From the NCBI GenBank assembly GCA_003266105.1, contig MVAA01000067.1, positions 1,274 through 27,399 on the forward strand: DNA of 26,126 bases. Reading direction: 5' to 3'. Positions 8,266-15,616 of this stretch are shown in pieces. The first letter of the stretch is position 1. Every line of letters starts with the position of its first letter. The position numbers were made by a program, and so were the translations under genes. Under the pieces are notes generated by a model that saw only the letters and a list, made by a program, of their open reading frames with translations, was not told where the DNA came from and did not search any database. The stretch comes from Methanosphaera sp. rholeuAM6 (lineage in GTDB: Archaea; Methanobacteriota; Methanobacteria; Methanobacteriales; Methanobacteriaceae).

Positions 8266-8589
8266 ATGATTGAAACTTATGAATATACCATTGAAGACCA
8301 AGAAAATGCGGATTTTAATATTAAGTGCAAGGTCGAATACGACTCAGAAAATGATTACAATACTAATTATTACTTTTATAACGGGAATGAATGGTTAAAG
8401 GATTTTATAGATTTGTATAAATTATCCCCAGACAATGAGGATGAAACCAAGAATTTTGATGATTTCATTACCCGAGTACATGATTATATGGTCCACGGCA
8501 ACATCTGGCAAGAAATTAAAGAAATTAAGGATAATGAAACATCAAATAAAGATGCATATAAATTATTAATTAAATCAAGGAAAATATAA
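8266..8589 (+). CDS. Hypothetical small protein, first of a tandem paralogous pair
   Basis: A 107-residue acidic protein with no recognised family. It reads as N-terminal beta strands (YEYTIED, ADFNIKCKVEYD), then NYYFYNGNEW, then a linker and a helix starting FDDFITRVHDYM. The same order of elements, with G-x-E-W and [FY]D[DE]FI[TK]R at matching places, appears in the next gene, so the two are diverged duplicates. The start follows GGTGAGG with three bases between. The downstream gene begins ten bases after its stop, so the pair is one transcript. The function is unknown. Confidence 0.78.
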   Translation: MIETYEYTIEDQENADFNIKCKVEYDSENDYNTNYYFYNGNEWLKDFIDLYKLSPDNEDETKNFDDFITRVHDYMVHGNIWQEIKEIKDNETSNKDAYKLLIKSRKI

Positions 8590-8599
8590 GGAGTTTATT

Positions 8600-8932
8600 T
8601 TGTCTATGAGGAAAGAAATTCAGTGTAAAATATTGGATGGAAAATATGAAGAAGACGATTTCCAGGTTTTGGTAAAATTAACCATCAGTCCTCCATATAC
8701 TTATGAATTACTGTGTTGGGATGGTTTAGAATGGAGTGATAAAGGATTAAACAGAGTTTATACTGATAAAACCAGTCAACATGAATATGATGAATTCATA
8801 AAACGTTTAAACAAGCTGGAACAGGAACGTATACTATATGAAATAGCTGAAGATCTTGATAATGATCAATCATATTACTTTGAAAGAGAAAGAATATATT
8901 TATATGTTGAAAATAAAGAAAAAATAGAATAA
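8600..8932 (+). CDS. Hypothetical small protein, second of a tandem paralogous pair
   Basis: A 110-residue acidic protein. The strand pattern DDFQVLVKLTI, then YELLCWDGLEW, then the helix YDEFIKRLNKLEQERILYEI parallels the preceding gene. The start is taken as TTG at 8600-8602, because GGAG ends six bases before it. An ATG two codons later has a spacing of twelve and is the alternative. It ends shortly before a T8A10 stretch that can terminate both it and the converging aspS gene. No function can be assigned. The conserved G-x-E-W turn and terminal helix suggest a small binding domain. Confidence 0.78.
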   Translation: MSMRKEIQCKILDGKYEEDDFQVLVKLTISPPYTYELLCWDGLEWSDKGLNRVYTDKTSQHEYDEFIKRLNKLEQERILYEIAEDLDNDQSYYFERERIYLYVENKEKIE

Positions 8933-8960
8933 TAAAATTTTAATCCCCACTTCTTTAAAC

Positions 8961-8978
8961 TTTTTTTTAAAAAAAAAA
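8961..8978. terminator. Bidirectional T8A10 terminator
   Basis: Eight T followed by ten A lie between the convergent small-protein pair and aspS. Each strand therefore presents an oligo-T run just past its own stop codon, which is enough for archaeal intrinsic termination in both directions. Confidence 0.55.
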
Positions 8979-8996
8979 TAAGGATTTAAGATAGAT

Positions 8997-10316
8997 TTAA
9001 GGTGTTAACCGTCTTCTATCCCTTGGGAATAAAACTGTTTCCCTAATGTTTTTTGCACCGGTTAATACCATGGTGAGTCTGTCTGCTCCCATACCCCAGC
9101 CTGAGTGAGGAGGCATACCATATTTAAATGCCTGTAAATATTTTTCGAATGAATCAGGGTTTAAATCCTTTGCTTCAATTTGACTGTATAATAAGTCATA
9201 GTCGTGGATACGTTGTGAACCACTGGATAATTCAAGATCCCTGTACATTAAATCGAAAGCCGTACTTTTTTCAGGATCGTCTTCTTTTGGCATTACATAG
9301 AATGGTTTGATTGCTGTTGGCCATTCGGTAATGAAGTAGTAACTGCCCATTGTTTCTCCGAGTACTTTTTCTGCAGCTCTGTTTAGGTCTTCACCATATT
9401 CCATTTCAACATCCTGACTGTTTACTATGTCAATGACTTCTTCATATGGTACTATTGGGAAATCACCGGTAGGAACATCCAATTCATGATTCAAATCTTC
9501 CAGTTCTGATGAACATTTTTCCTGTAAATTGTTTAAGATATTTTTAATTACGTCCTGTAACAGGTTCATCACATCTTCCTGACTTCTGAATGACATTTCC
9601 GCATCTATTGATAATGCTTCGTTCAAGTGTCTTAGAGTGTCATGTTCTTCTGCCCTGAATATTTGACCTATTTCAAATACGCTGTCTAAACCTGTTGCCA
9701 TCATCATTTGTTTGTATAATTGAGGGCTTTGTCCGAGGAATGCTTCTTTTTCAAAGTATGTTATCGGGAATAATTCTGTTCCACCTTCTGTTGCTGAAGC
9801 AACTAATTTAGGAGTTGTTATTTCTGTAAAATCGTTGTCATAGAAGTAGTTACGTACTGTGTGTAACATTTCGTTTTTGATTTTAAATATTGCACTTACA
9901 TCGTGTTTTCTTAAATCCATGAAACGTGAATCCAATCTTGTATCCATTTCTGCATCCACTTTTTCTGTAGTGTCCAATGGTAAAGGTAATTGGGATACGT
10001 TTATTATGTCAATGTTTGATGGTATTATTTCAACACCGTTTGGTGCTTTTGGTGATTCCTGTACTGTACCTGTTAAGGTAACAATTGTTTCTTTCCTTGC
10101 TGCACGTACATCTGCCATCATTTCTTCTGTTAATTTTTTACTTGGGGCTGTTAATTGTGTGATTCCTTTTTTATCTCTTATTAATACAAAGATTATACCA
10201 CCAAGATCTCTGATTTCATGTACCCAACCGGTTACTTTAACCGTTTCTCCTGCTAATTCTGGAGTTATTTCGGTTGAATAATGAGTTCTTTTACATTTTT
10301 CAAATATGTTTGTCAC
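8997..10316 (-). CDS. aspS: Aspartyl-tRNA synthetase, archaeal, probably non-discriminating
   Basis: A 439-residue class IIb synthetase. The N-terminal OB-fold (1-105) binds the anticodon. Motif 2 is FRAEEHDTLRHLNEA (220-234) and motif 3 is GMGADRL at 408-414, ending in the hallmark FPRDRRRLTP. The positions that match Trp26 and Lys85 of the Thermococcus kodakarensis enzyme are His33 (GWVHEIRD) and Pro92 (PKAPNG). Those replacements are known to relax tRNA selection, so this enzyme should charge both tRNA-Asp and tRNA-Asn, the latter to be amidated by GatCAB. The start is GTG with AGGTGA upstream. hisD lies upstream on the same strand with a gap of 115 bases, so co-transcription is possible but not shown. 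Confidence 0.97.
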   Translation of the reverse strand: MTNIFEKCKRTHYSTEITPELAGETVKVTGWVHEIRDLGGIIFVLIRDKKGITQLTAPSKKLTEEMMADVRAARKETIVTLTGTVQESPKAPNGVEIIPSNIDIINVSQLPLPLDTTEKVDAEMDTRLDSRFMDLRKHDVSAIFKIKNEMLHTVRNYFYDNDFTEITTPKLVASATEGGTELFPITYFEKEAFLGQSPQLYKQMMMATGLDSVFEIGQIFRAEEHDTLRHLNEALSIDAEMSFRSQEDVMNLLQDVIKNILNNLQEKCSSELEDLNHELDVPTGDFPIVPYEEVIDIVNSQDVEMEYGEDLNRAAEKVLGETMGSYYFITEWPTAIKPFYVMPKEDDPEKSTAFDLMYRDLELSSGSQRIHDYDLLYSQIEAKDLNPDSFEKYLQAFKYGMPPHSGWGMGADRLTMVLTGAKNIRETVLFPRDRRRLTP

Positions 10317-10431
10317 TTTTTCACCTATGATATTTTTTGAATGATTGATATTAACATCAAGTAATAATATTAAATTATGTTTTTTTTATTTCTTAAATTT
10401 TTGTTATTTTTGAGAAAAAAAATTGAAGAGT

Positions 10432-11715
10432 TTAATGAAGGTCTTCCACTCTTTTTCTTATTGACATTGCATGAGCATATAATCCTTCTGCCTCTGCAAG
10501 ATTAATTACCATGTCTTTAATGTTCATTACTCCTTCCGGAGATAATTCTTGTATTGTTGGTTTTTTAATGAATGATTCTGCGGATAATCCGGAGTACATT
10601 CTTGCTCCCCCACTTGTTGGAAGAACGTGATTTGTTCCAGATCCGTAATCTCCACCTGCTACAGGTGTCAAGTTTCCAAGGAATATTGAACCTGCATTGT
10701 TAATTGATTCCAGAGTTCTATAGTAATCTTCTGTAACTATTACCAGGTGTTCCGGTGCATATGCATTAGTGAAGTCTATGGCTTGTTCAATATCTTGTGC
10801 CACTAGTATATGACAGTATTTGGATAATGATTCTTCTATGATTTCCCTTCTTTCCTGTGATTCAAGGTATTTTTTAACGTAACTTACTGTTTCTTCAGCA
10901 GTTTTGCGTGAGGTTGAAACCAATATTGTTGCTGCATTAGGATCATGTTCTGCTTGAGACATTATTTCAGTTGCAATATATGAAGGATTGGCTGTTTCAT
11001 CAATCAGTGCCAACATTTCTGAAGGTCCTGCCGGAAACTCTATATCCACTGTTCCGTAAACCAATTTCTTGGCTGTTGCAACGAAAATATTTCCTGGACC
11101 CACTATCTTATCTACTGATGGTATTGATTCGGTTGAATAAGCCATAGCTGCTATAGCCTGTGCTCCCCCCACCTTGTAGATGTGAGTTGCACCGGCAATA
11201 TATGCTGCGGCCAATATTTCATCACTGATGTTTCCATCCTTATCCGGAGGAGTACAGCAAATTATTTCTTCCACTCCTGCAATTTTGGCAGGAATGACTG
11301 TCATGAGAATTGATGAAGGATAGGCTGCTCTTCCTCCAGGTATATAACAACCAACCCTTTTTAACGGCCGTATTATCTGTCCTGCAGTAACTCCTTTCTT
11401 AACTTCCATAGTCCAATCTTTTGGTATTTGTGCCTTATGGAATTTGCTTACGTTTTCTGCAGCATCTTCCAATGCCTTTTTTAGATTAACATCAATGTTT
11501 TCAATGCTTTTCTTAATTGTTTCTGTAGGAACTCGTAATTCTGTGATATCAGCCTTATCAAATTTTAAAGTATAATCATGCAATGCCTTGTCTTTATTTT
11601 CTCGAACATTTTTGATTATTTCTTGAACAGGCCCCAATACATCACTAGAATCCATTTCTATTCTTTTTGTATACTTTGGAAAGTCTTCCTGTTTTAAGTC
11701 TATTATTTCTAGCAA
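10432..11715 (-). CDS. hisD: Histidinol dehydrogenase
   Basis: A 427-residue enzyme for the last two steps of histidine synthesis, oxidising L-histidinol to L-histidine with two NAD+. The zinc ligands are all present: Gln254 and His257 (SQAEHDP), Asp356 (GGDYGSG) and His415 (YAHAMSIRKR). The catalytic pair is Glu322-His323 (YAPEHLVI). The signature region VGGAQAIAAMAYST and IVGPGNIFV is intact, and the length is that of the family. The start is TTG, six bases after GGAGGATTA. It is not next to other his genes here, as is usual in methanogens with scattered his genes. Confidence 0.97.
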   Translation of the reverse strand: MLEIIDLKQEDFPKYTKRIEMDSSDVLGPVQEIIKNVRENKDKALHDYTLKFDKADITELRVPTETIKKSIENIDVNLKKALEDAAENVSKFHKAQIPKDWTMEVKKGVTAGQIIRPLKRVGCYIPGGRAAYPSSILMTVIPAKIAGVEEIICCTPPDKDGNISDEILAAAYIAGATHIYKVGGAQAIAAMAYSTESIPSVDKIVGPGNIFVATAKKLVYGTVDIEFPAGPSEMLALIDETANPSYIATEIMSQAEHDPNAATILVSTSRKTAEETVSYVKKYLESQERREIIEESLSKYCHILVAQDIEQAIDFTNAYAPEHLVIVTEDYYRTLESINNAGSIFLGNLTPVAGGDYGSGTNHVLPTSGGARMYSGLSAESFIKKPTIQELSPEGVMNIKDMVINLAEAEGLYAHAMSIRKRVEDLH

Positions 11716-11860
11716 TTTAATCCTCCAACAATACTTGATATATAAATTATTTATCTTGTTAATAATATTAAAATATAACGAAATAAGATAAAATAAGAAT
11801 AATTATTTGTTAAAAATAGTTTTAAAGAAGTTAAATAAGATAAAAGGTAATTTATCTTAT

Positions 11861-13468
11861 TTATAAGTATGGGTTAGGTGTTCCCGGCATGTCCCCACCT
11901 ACTGGAGTTTCCGGTTTTGATGCTACAACATCATCAATACGTAATATTTCTCCAGCAATTTCTGTACAAGAATCTATTATTGCTTTTTTAGTTACTTGTG
12001 ATTCAAGAATGTGATCTTCTTTCATGTCACAAATTTCACGTTTAATGACGTTTACACCCATATTTGTTGATTCAGTTTGAGCTGCTGATAATTCAGTCAA
12101 TACATCGATTATATCCATACCTGCATTTTTTGCAATTGCTAACGGCAATTGTTCTAATGCATCGGCGTATGCGTTTATAACCAATTGTTGTTTATTTCTG
12201 AATGTATTGGCATATTTTCTTAATGCTCTTGCTGCTGCTATATCTGAAGCTCCTCCTCCAGGAAGTGCTTTGTTGTTTTTGATAGCTTGACTTATTGCAC
12301 CAATTGCATCGTTTATTGCCTGTTCTAACTGATCAGTGATATGTTTTGTACTTCCTCTGACCATAACATTTAATGTACCTTTGTTTTTACATTCTTCTAC
12401 GAAGATGTATTCTCTGTCTTCATATACTTCTTTTTCATACACGTGTCCTGCTTCTCCGATATCATCGGCCGTTAGTTCACGTATATTGTTGACTATATTT
12501 GCTCCGGTTGCTTTGGCAAGTCTTTCAAGGTCACCCATTTTAACTCTTTTTGCAGCCATTATTCCGGCTTTGTTTAAGAAATGTTGACCTAAGTCACTGA
12601 TTTTTTTGTTATTGAATAGAACGTTTGCTCCTGAATCAATAAGTTTTTGTACTTCTTCTTCCAACATCTGTTCTTCTTTTTCAAGATATGCTTGATATTC
12701 ACCAGGTGTTGTTAGTTTAATTTTTGCTTTGTTTTGAAGTTCTCTTGCATCAATAGGATATTGAAGTAAACATATTTTTGCATTTTTAATGTCTTTTGGC
12801 ATTTCAGATTCCAATACGCTTTTATCTACTGTAACTGATTCAGTGATTTCCGTATTGGCTGTTCCTTCACCGTAGATTTTTCTAAGTTTTATCATGTCTT
12901 TATCAATTTCACCATCTTTAGCTACATTTAGTAATACTGTAACTAAATTTTCGGCCATTGAATCAAGATTTGTGAATGAACCTTTACCTGACATGGATGT
13001 TCTTGCAATGCCTATTAATTCTTCTTTGGTTGCATCGATAGCAATTTCATCCAGTACTTCCAAGGTTTTTTCTTTTGCTTTTTCAAAACCTTTAAGTATT
13101 GTTGCTGTTGATACTCCTTGATCAAGTAATTTTTCTGCCTGTTTTAATAATTCTCCAACTAAAACTACTACTGTTGTTGTTCCATCACCATATTTTTCTT
13201 CCTGAGCTTTTGATAGTTCTACCAGCATTTTTGCTGCAGGATGTTCTGGTTCAGTTTCTTTTAAAACTGTGTAACCATCATTGGTTATTTTAACATCACC
13301 AATAGTGTTTATTAACATTTTGTCCATTCCTCTTGGACCTAATGTTGTTATTAATACGTTGGATAATAGTTTTGCAGCCATTATGTTATTTTTTGTTGCT
13401 TGACTTCCAACTGTCCTTGTTGATCCATCAGCGAGAACTATTAATGGTTGTTGGGTATTTCGTACCAT
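11861..13468 (-). CDS. Thermosome subunit (group II chaperonin)
   Basis: A 535-residue subunit of the double-ring, lidded archaeal chaperonin that folds cytosolic proteins with ATP. The equatorial domain has LGPRGMDK (43-50), TNDG (Asp64), GDGTTT (95 on) and the conserved NDAI Asp387 before LPGGGASD, so ATP hydrolysis should be intact. The apical domain lies in the middle, with the helical protrusion near 245-275. It is fairly diverged: it starts LADGSTRTVGS where most have LPEG, and ends in GGDMPGTPNPYL rather than a GGM-rich tail. It may be one of two or more paralogs in the genome. The start follows GGAGGATAATTA. Several TATA-like sites lie upstream and a 12-base repeat sits in the leader region. 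Confidence 0.95.
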   Translation of the reverse strand: MVRNTQQPLIVLADGSTRTVGSQATKNNIMAAKLLSNVLITTLGPRGMDKMLINTIGDVKITNDGYTVLKETEPEHPAAKMLVELSKAQEEKYGDGTTTVVVLVGELLKQAEKLLDQGVSTATILKGFEKAKEKTLEVLDEIAIDATKEELIGIARTSMSGKGSFTNLDSMAENLVTVLLNVAKDGEIDKDMIKLRKIYGEGTANTEITESVTVDKSVLESEMPKDIKNAKICLLQYPIDARELQNKAKIKLTTPGEYQAYLEKEEQMLEEEVQKLIDSGANVLFNNKKISDLGQHFLNKAGIMAAKRVKMGDLERLAKATGANIVNNIRELTADDIGEAGHVYEKEVYEDREYIFVEECKNKGTLNVMVRGSTKHITDQLEQAINDAIGAISQAIKNNKALPGGGASDIAAARALRKYANTFRNKQQLVINAYADALEQLPLAIAKNAGMDIIDVLTELSAAQTESTNMGVNVIKREICDMKEDHILESQVTKKAIIDSCTEIAGEILRIDDVVASKPETPVGGDMPGTPNPYL

Positions 13469-13511
13469 ATTAATTATCCTCCAAATTTAGATATTATTTT
13501 TTAAATTTCAT

Positions 13512-13573
13512 TTTTATAGACTGATTTTTTGATATTTAATGAATAATAATCTAAAACCGTGTTTCATAGACTG
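13512..13573. repeat. Direct repeat upstream of the thermosome gene
   Basis: TTTTATAGACTG at 13512-13523 and TTTCATAGACTG at 13562-13573 agree at eleven of twelve bases, with a centre distance of 50 bases. Both lie in the leader or promoter of the chaperonin gene, so they could be binding sites for a regulator. Chance is not excluded. Confidence 0.4.
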
Positions 13574-13700
13574 TTATAAAAAAATTGATAATTAATAAAA
13601 TATACTATATGAAAATAATCTTTTTCAATATTAATTTCCAACTATTATTATATTATATTTTAGGTATATTATATACTTATGCTTTGAAGGGGTGTTTGAA

Positions 13701-13710
13701 CTTATATAAA
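13701..13710 (-). promoter_or_regulatory. TATA box upstream of the thermosome gene
   Basis: The minus strand reads TTTATATAAG preceded by AAGTA, a good archaeal TATA match. It lies in the gap between the cyclic diphosphoglycerate synthetase gene and the thermosome gene. Transcription from it would give the thermosome mRNA a long leader of about 210 bases. Nearer but weaker TATA-like sites exist at 13601-13610 and about 13571-13586. Confidence 0.35.
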
Positions 13711-13729
13711 TACTTTACGGTAAGGTGTT

Positions 13730-13738
13730 AAAAAAAAA
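13730..13738 (-). terminator. Oligo-T terminator after the cyclic diphosphoglycerate synthetase gene
   Basis: Nine T on the coding strand start six bases after the stop codon. This is a typical stemless archaeal terminator. Confidence 0.45.
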
Positions 13739-13744
13739 TAAATA

Positions 13745-15115
13745 TTAACTGTTGAAATCATCAACAGCTTCGTGAACAATTTTCATAATTGCAGAATCCA
13801 AATCATAATCAGAATTAATTGGAATTGGAATATTATCACAATAAACTACTTCCAAACCTTTCGTTAATGCATCCTTAGTTGCAACATCAACAGCAGCAGC
13901 CTTCAATTCAGTTAACATTATATCCACTTTGTCTATATTGTTATCAATATCCTCCTGCAATAAAGGCCGATTGGATAAGTTGGATGAAATAGCAACGACA
14001 TTACAATTGAAGTTATCCTCCAGATACTCCTTTAACAAATGCTGAACAGATTCCGGAGCGGTTGTGGCAAACAAAATATTTTTGTTTTCAATATTATCAA
14101 CAGGATATGGCCTAAATATTGTTGGAATAATTTCCGCATCGGGATTCATTTGACTTATTTCTTCAATCAGATTATCCAATTTTTCTTTGGAACATATCTG
14201 TTCATCACACATTGTAATAATTATTAAATCACCCAATTTAATTCTGAACGGTCCAAAATATTCGGTTAATGTCTCAATAGGCTGATTAGCCCCCACCAAC
14301 ACAATATTTTTGTTTGTTTTAATAGGAGGTATAGCAGAACCACTTCCCTCAATTGCAACAAGATTAGTGTTTAATTCATTGGTTTTTTTAGCACCATCAA
14401 CCATGTTCGTAAGATATACCTGTCCAGCCATTCCTCCTGCACAACGACGACATCCAACCGTCAATACTCTGCTCATAAGTGCATCTTCCCAGTGATCTGA
14501 TGCTGCATGTCTACCCTTATCTGACTGTTCCATTAAATACTGTGGTGTTAACTTGATTTCATCACCATGCACTACCTCCGGTACTTCAGGTCCACCCCTG
14601 CCCATTGCAACAATACATGGATCATACTTGTCTTCAGTATTTATTAAACGTGCAGTATATGCACTAACAGCCGTTTTTCCAATTCTTTTTCCGGTACCTA
14701 TTATTTTATATGATGGATTTTCCAAAACATCATATTCTTTTAAAGGCTTGAATTCAAAGTCAGGTCCCTTATATGTTGCTCCTTGTTGTAAAACAATTGT
14801 TGCTATCTTAAATCGTTTGGAGTAATTTACTACGGGTTCATCTGATAAATCAAATACACAGTCTACTTCCTGTTCTTTAATGGATTCTTTAATCAAGTCA
14901 TAAGGAATTTTTTTGTGGTTTTCACCAAAAACCACCGGTTTATTGAATAAATCAGATATTACATCAATATTGTTGTCACGTAATTTTTCTGTACCGCCAA
15001 TGAATAGCAGCAATTTAACGTCGTATCCTTTTGATTCGATTTGGTCTACTGCTGATTTTGTAACTGGAAAATAGTGTTCTCCATCAACCAAACATAATAC
15101 TTTTTTGTTAGTCAT
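13745..15115 (-). CDS. cpgS: Cyclic 2,3-diphosphoglycerate synthetase
   Basis: A 456-residue cytosolic enzyme that closes 2,3-diphosphoglycerate to cyclic 2,3-diphosphoglycerate with ATP, making the compatible solute and phosphate store of Methanobacteriales. The N-terminal part (1-130) starts KKVLCLVDGEHYFPV. A P-loop GTGKRIGKT at 140-148 begins the nucleotide-binding domain, followed by GRGGPEVPEVV, SDKGRHAASDHWEDAL and VGCRRCAGGMAGQV, all typical of the family. Length matches. The start ATG follows GGGTG with five bases between. Finding it in a likely mesophile argues for a storage role rather than only heat protection. A perfect inverted repeat lies about 82 bases upstream. Confidence 0.94.
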   Translation of the reverse strand: MTNKKVLCLVDGEHYFPVTKSAVDQIESKGYDVKLLLFIGGTEKLRDNNIDVISDLFNKPVVFGENHKKIPYDLIKESIKEQEVDCVFDLSDEPVVNYSKRFKIATIVLQQGATYKGPDFEFKPLKEYDVLENPSYKIIGTGKRIGKTAVSAYTARLINTEDKYDPCIVAMGRGGPEVPEVVHGDEIKLTPQYLMEQSDKGRHAASDHWEDALMSRVLTVGCRRCAGGMAGQVYLTNMVDGAKKTNELNTNLVAIEGSGSAIPPIKTNKNIVLVGANQPIETLTEYFGPFRIKLGDLIIITMCDEQICSKEKLDNLIEEISQMNPDAEIIPTIFRPYPVDNIENKNILFATTAPESVQHLLKEYLEDNFNCNVVAISSNLSNRPLLQEDIDNNIDKVDIMLTELKAAAVDVATKDALTKGLEVVYCDNIPIPINSDYDLDSAIMKIVHEAVDDFNS

Positions 15116-15182
15116 TTTAACACCCTTGTTTTCTGTTGGAATATAATCATAATTTTTACACTTGCAATGTACGTCTAAAATG

Positions 15183-15341
15183 TATAATTGATAATACTAT
15201 TTGAATTTTTTTCAAATAGAAGAGTTATAATACTAGTTTATGTGTTGTTAATATAGTGGTTTTCTATTGTTGTTTTTTTCGGACCATTTCACAAAAATTA
15301 TATATTAAGGATTTCAAATATAATTGTATATACTATTTCAA
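15183..15341. repeat. Two copies of a 23-base promoter-region element
   Basis: Positions 15183-15205 and 15319-15341 match at 19 of 23 bases, in the same orientation and 136 bases apart. Both begin TATAATTG and share TACTATTT. Three of the four mismatches are adjacent. One copy lies near each of the two divergent genes, which suggests a shared regulatory site or duplicated promoter piece. Confidence 0.5.
15197..15219. promoter_or_regulatory. Perfect 9-bp inverted repeat, candidate operator
   Basis: CTATTTGAA (15197-15205) and TTCAAATAG (15211-15219) are exact inverse complements separated by TTTTT. The site is about 82 bases upstream of the cyclic diphosphoglycerate synthetase ATG. Its dyad symmetry suits a dimeric helix-turn-helix repressor. 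It could also fold as a hairpin in a transcript, but no gene ends here, so a terminator is less likely. Confidence 0.5.
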
Positions 15342-15446
15342 TAATCAACTCTTAGTCATTTATAGTAATTTAGGACAAAATCAAATTTAAGATTATTAGA
15401 AACTTGATATAATCGTTTGATAAGAAAATTGAAGGGAGGGATAATA

Positions 15447-15554
15447 ATGGCAAAAGTCAAAGGAACTAACAGAAGAACCAGACCTAAATCTGGATATAAA
15501 AAACAAGGAAATAAAAAAGGAAGAGGAGTAAAAGAAAAAAGATACAGAGGATAA
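15447..15554 (+). CDS. Very basic 35-residue protein
   Basis: ATG at 15447 is preceded by GGGAGGG with six bases between, one of the strongest ribosome sites in the window. The frame encodes 35 residues, starting MAKVKGTNRRTRPKSGYKKQ and ending KEKRYRG. About 16 residues are Lys or Arg and none is acidic except one Glu. The only hydrophobic residues are a few Val. A protein like this would be disordered alone and bind nucleic acid, for example as a small ribosome- or RNA-associated protein. I do not recognise the family. It stands alone, converging on the helicase gene, with a TTTTT stretch at 15581-15585 that may end the transcript. It is too short for most gene callers. Confidence 0.72.
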   Translation: MAKVKGTNRRTRPKSGYKKQGNKKGRGVKEKRYRG

Positions 15555-15616
15555 ATCTGTTTTATCTTATTCAAACTCTCTTTTTGTAATTAACCACCCA
15601 AATACTTAATCTATTT

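Larger units (their letters stand above)
15116..15446. other. Divergent intergenic region with repeats, no gene
   Basis: This 331-base gap separates the cyclic diphosphoglycerate synthetase gene (minus) from the 35-residue protein gene (plus). It must hold both promoters. It contains a perfect 9-bp inverted repeat and two copies of a 23-base AT-rich element, listed separately. Several TATA-like sites occur (for example near 15326-15336 on the plus strand). No open frame with a ribosome site was seen. Confidence 0.6.

Noticed and set aside
15356..15574. 72-codon hydrophobic minus-strand frame
   Set aside because: It is the antisense of the 35-residue basic protein gene, which has a much better ribosome site. 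Lys/Arg codons read backwards give Phe/Leu.
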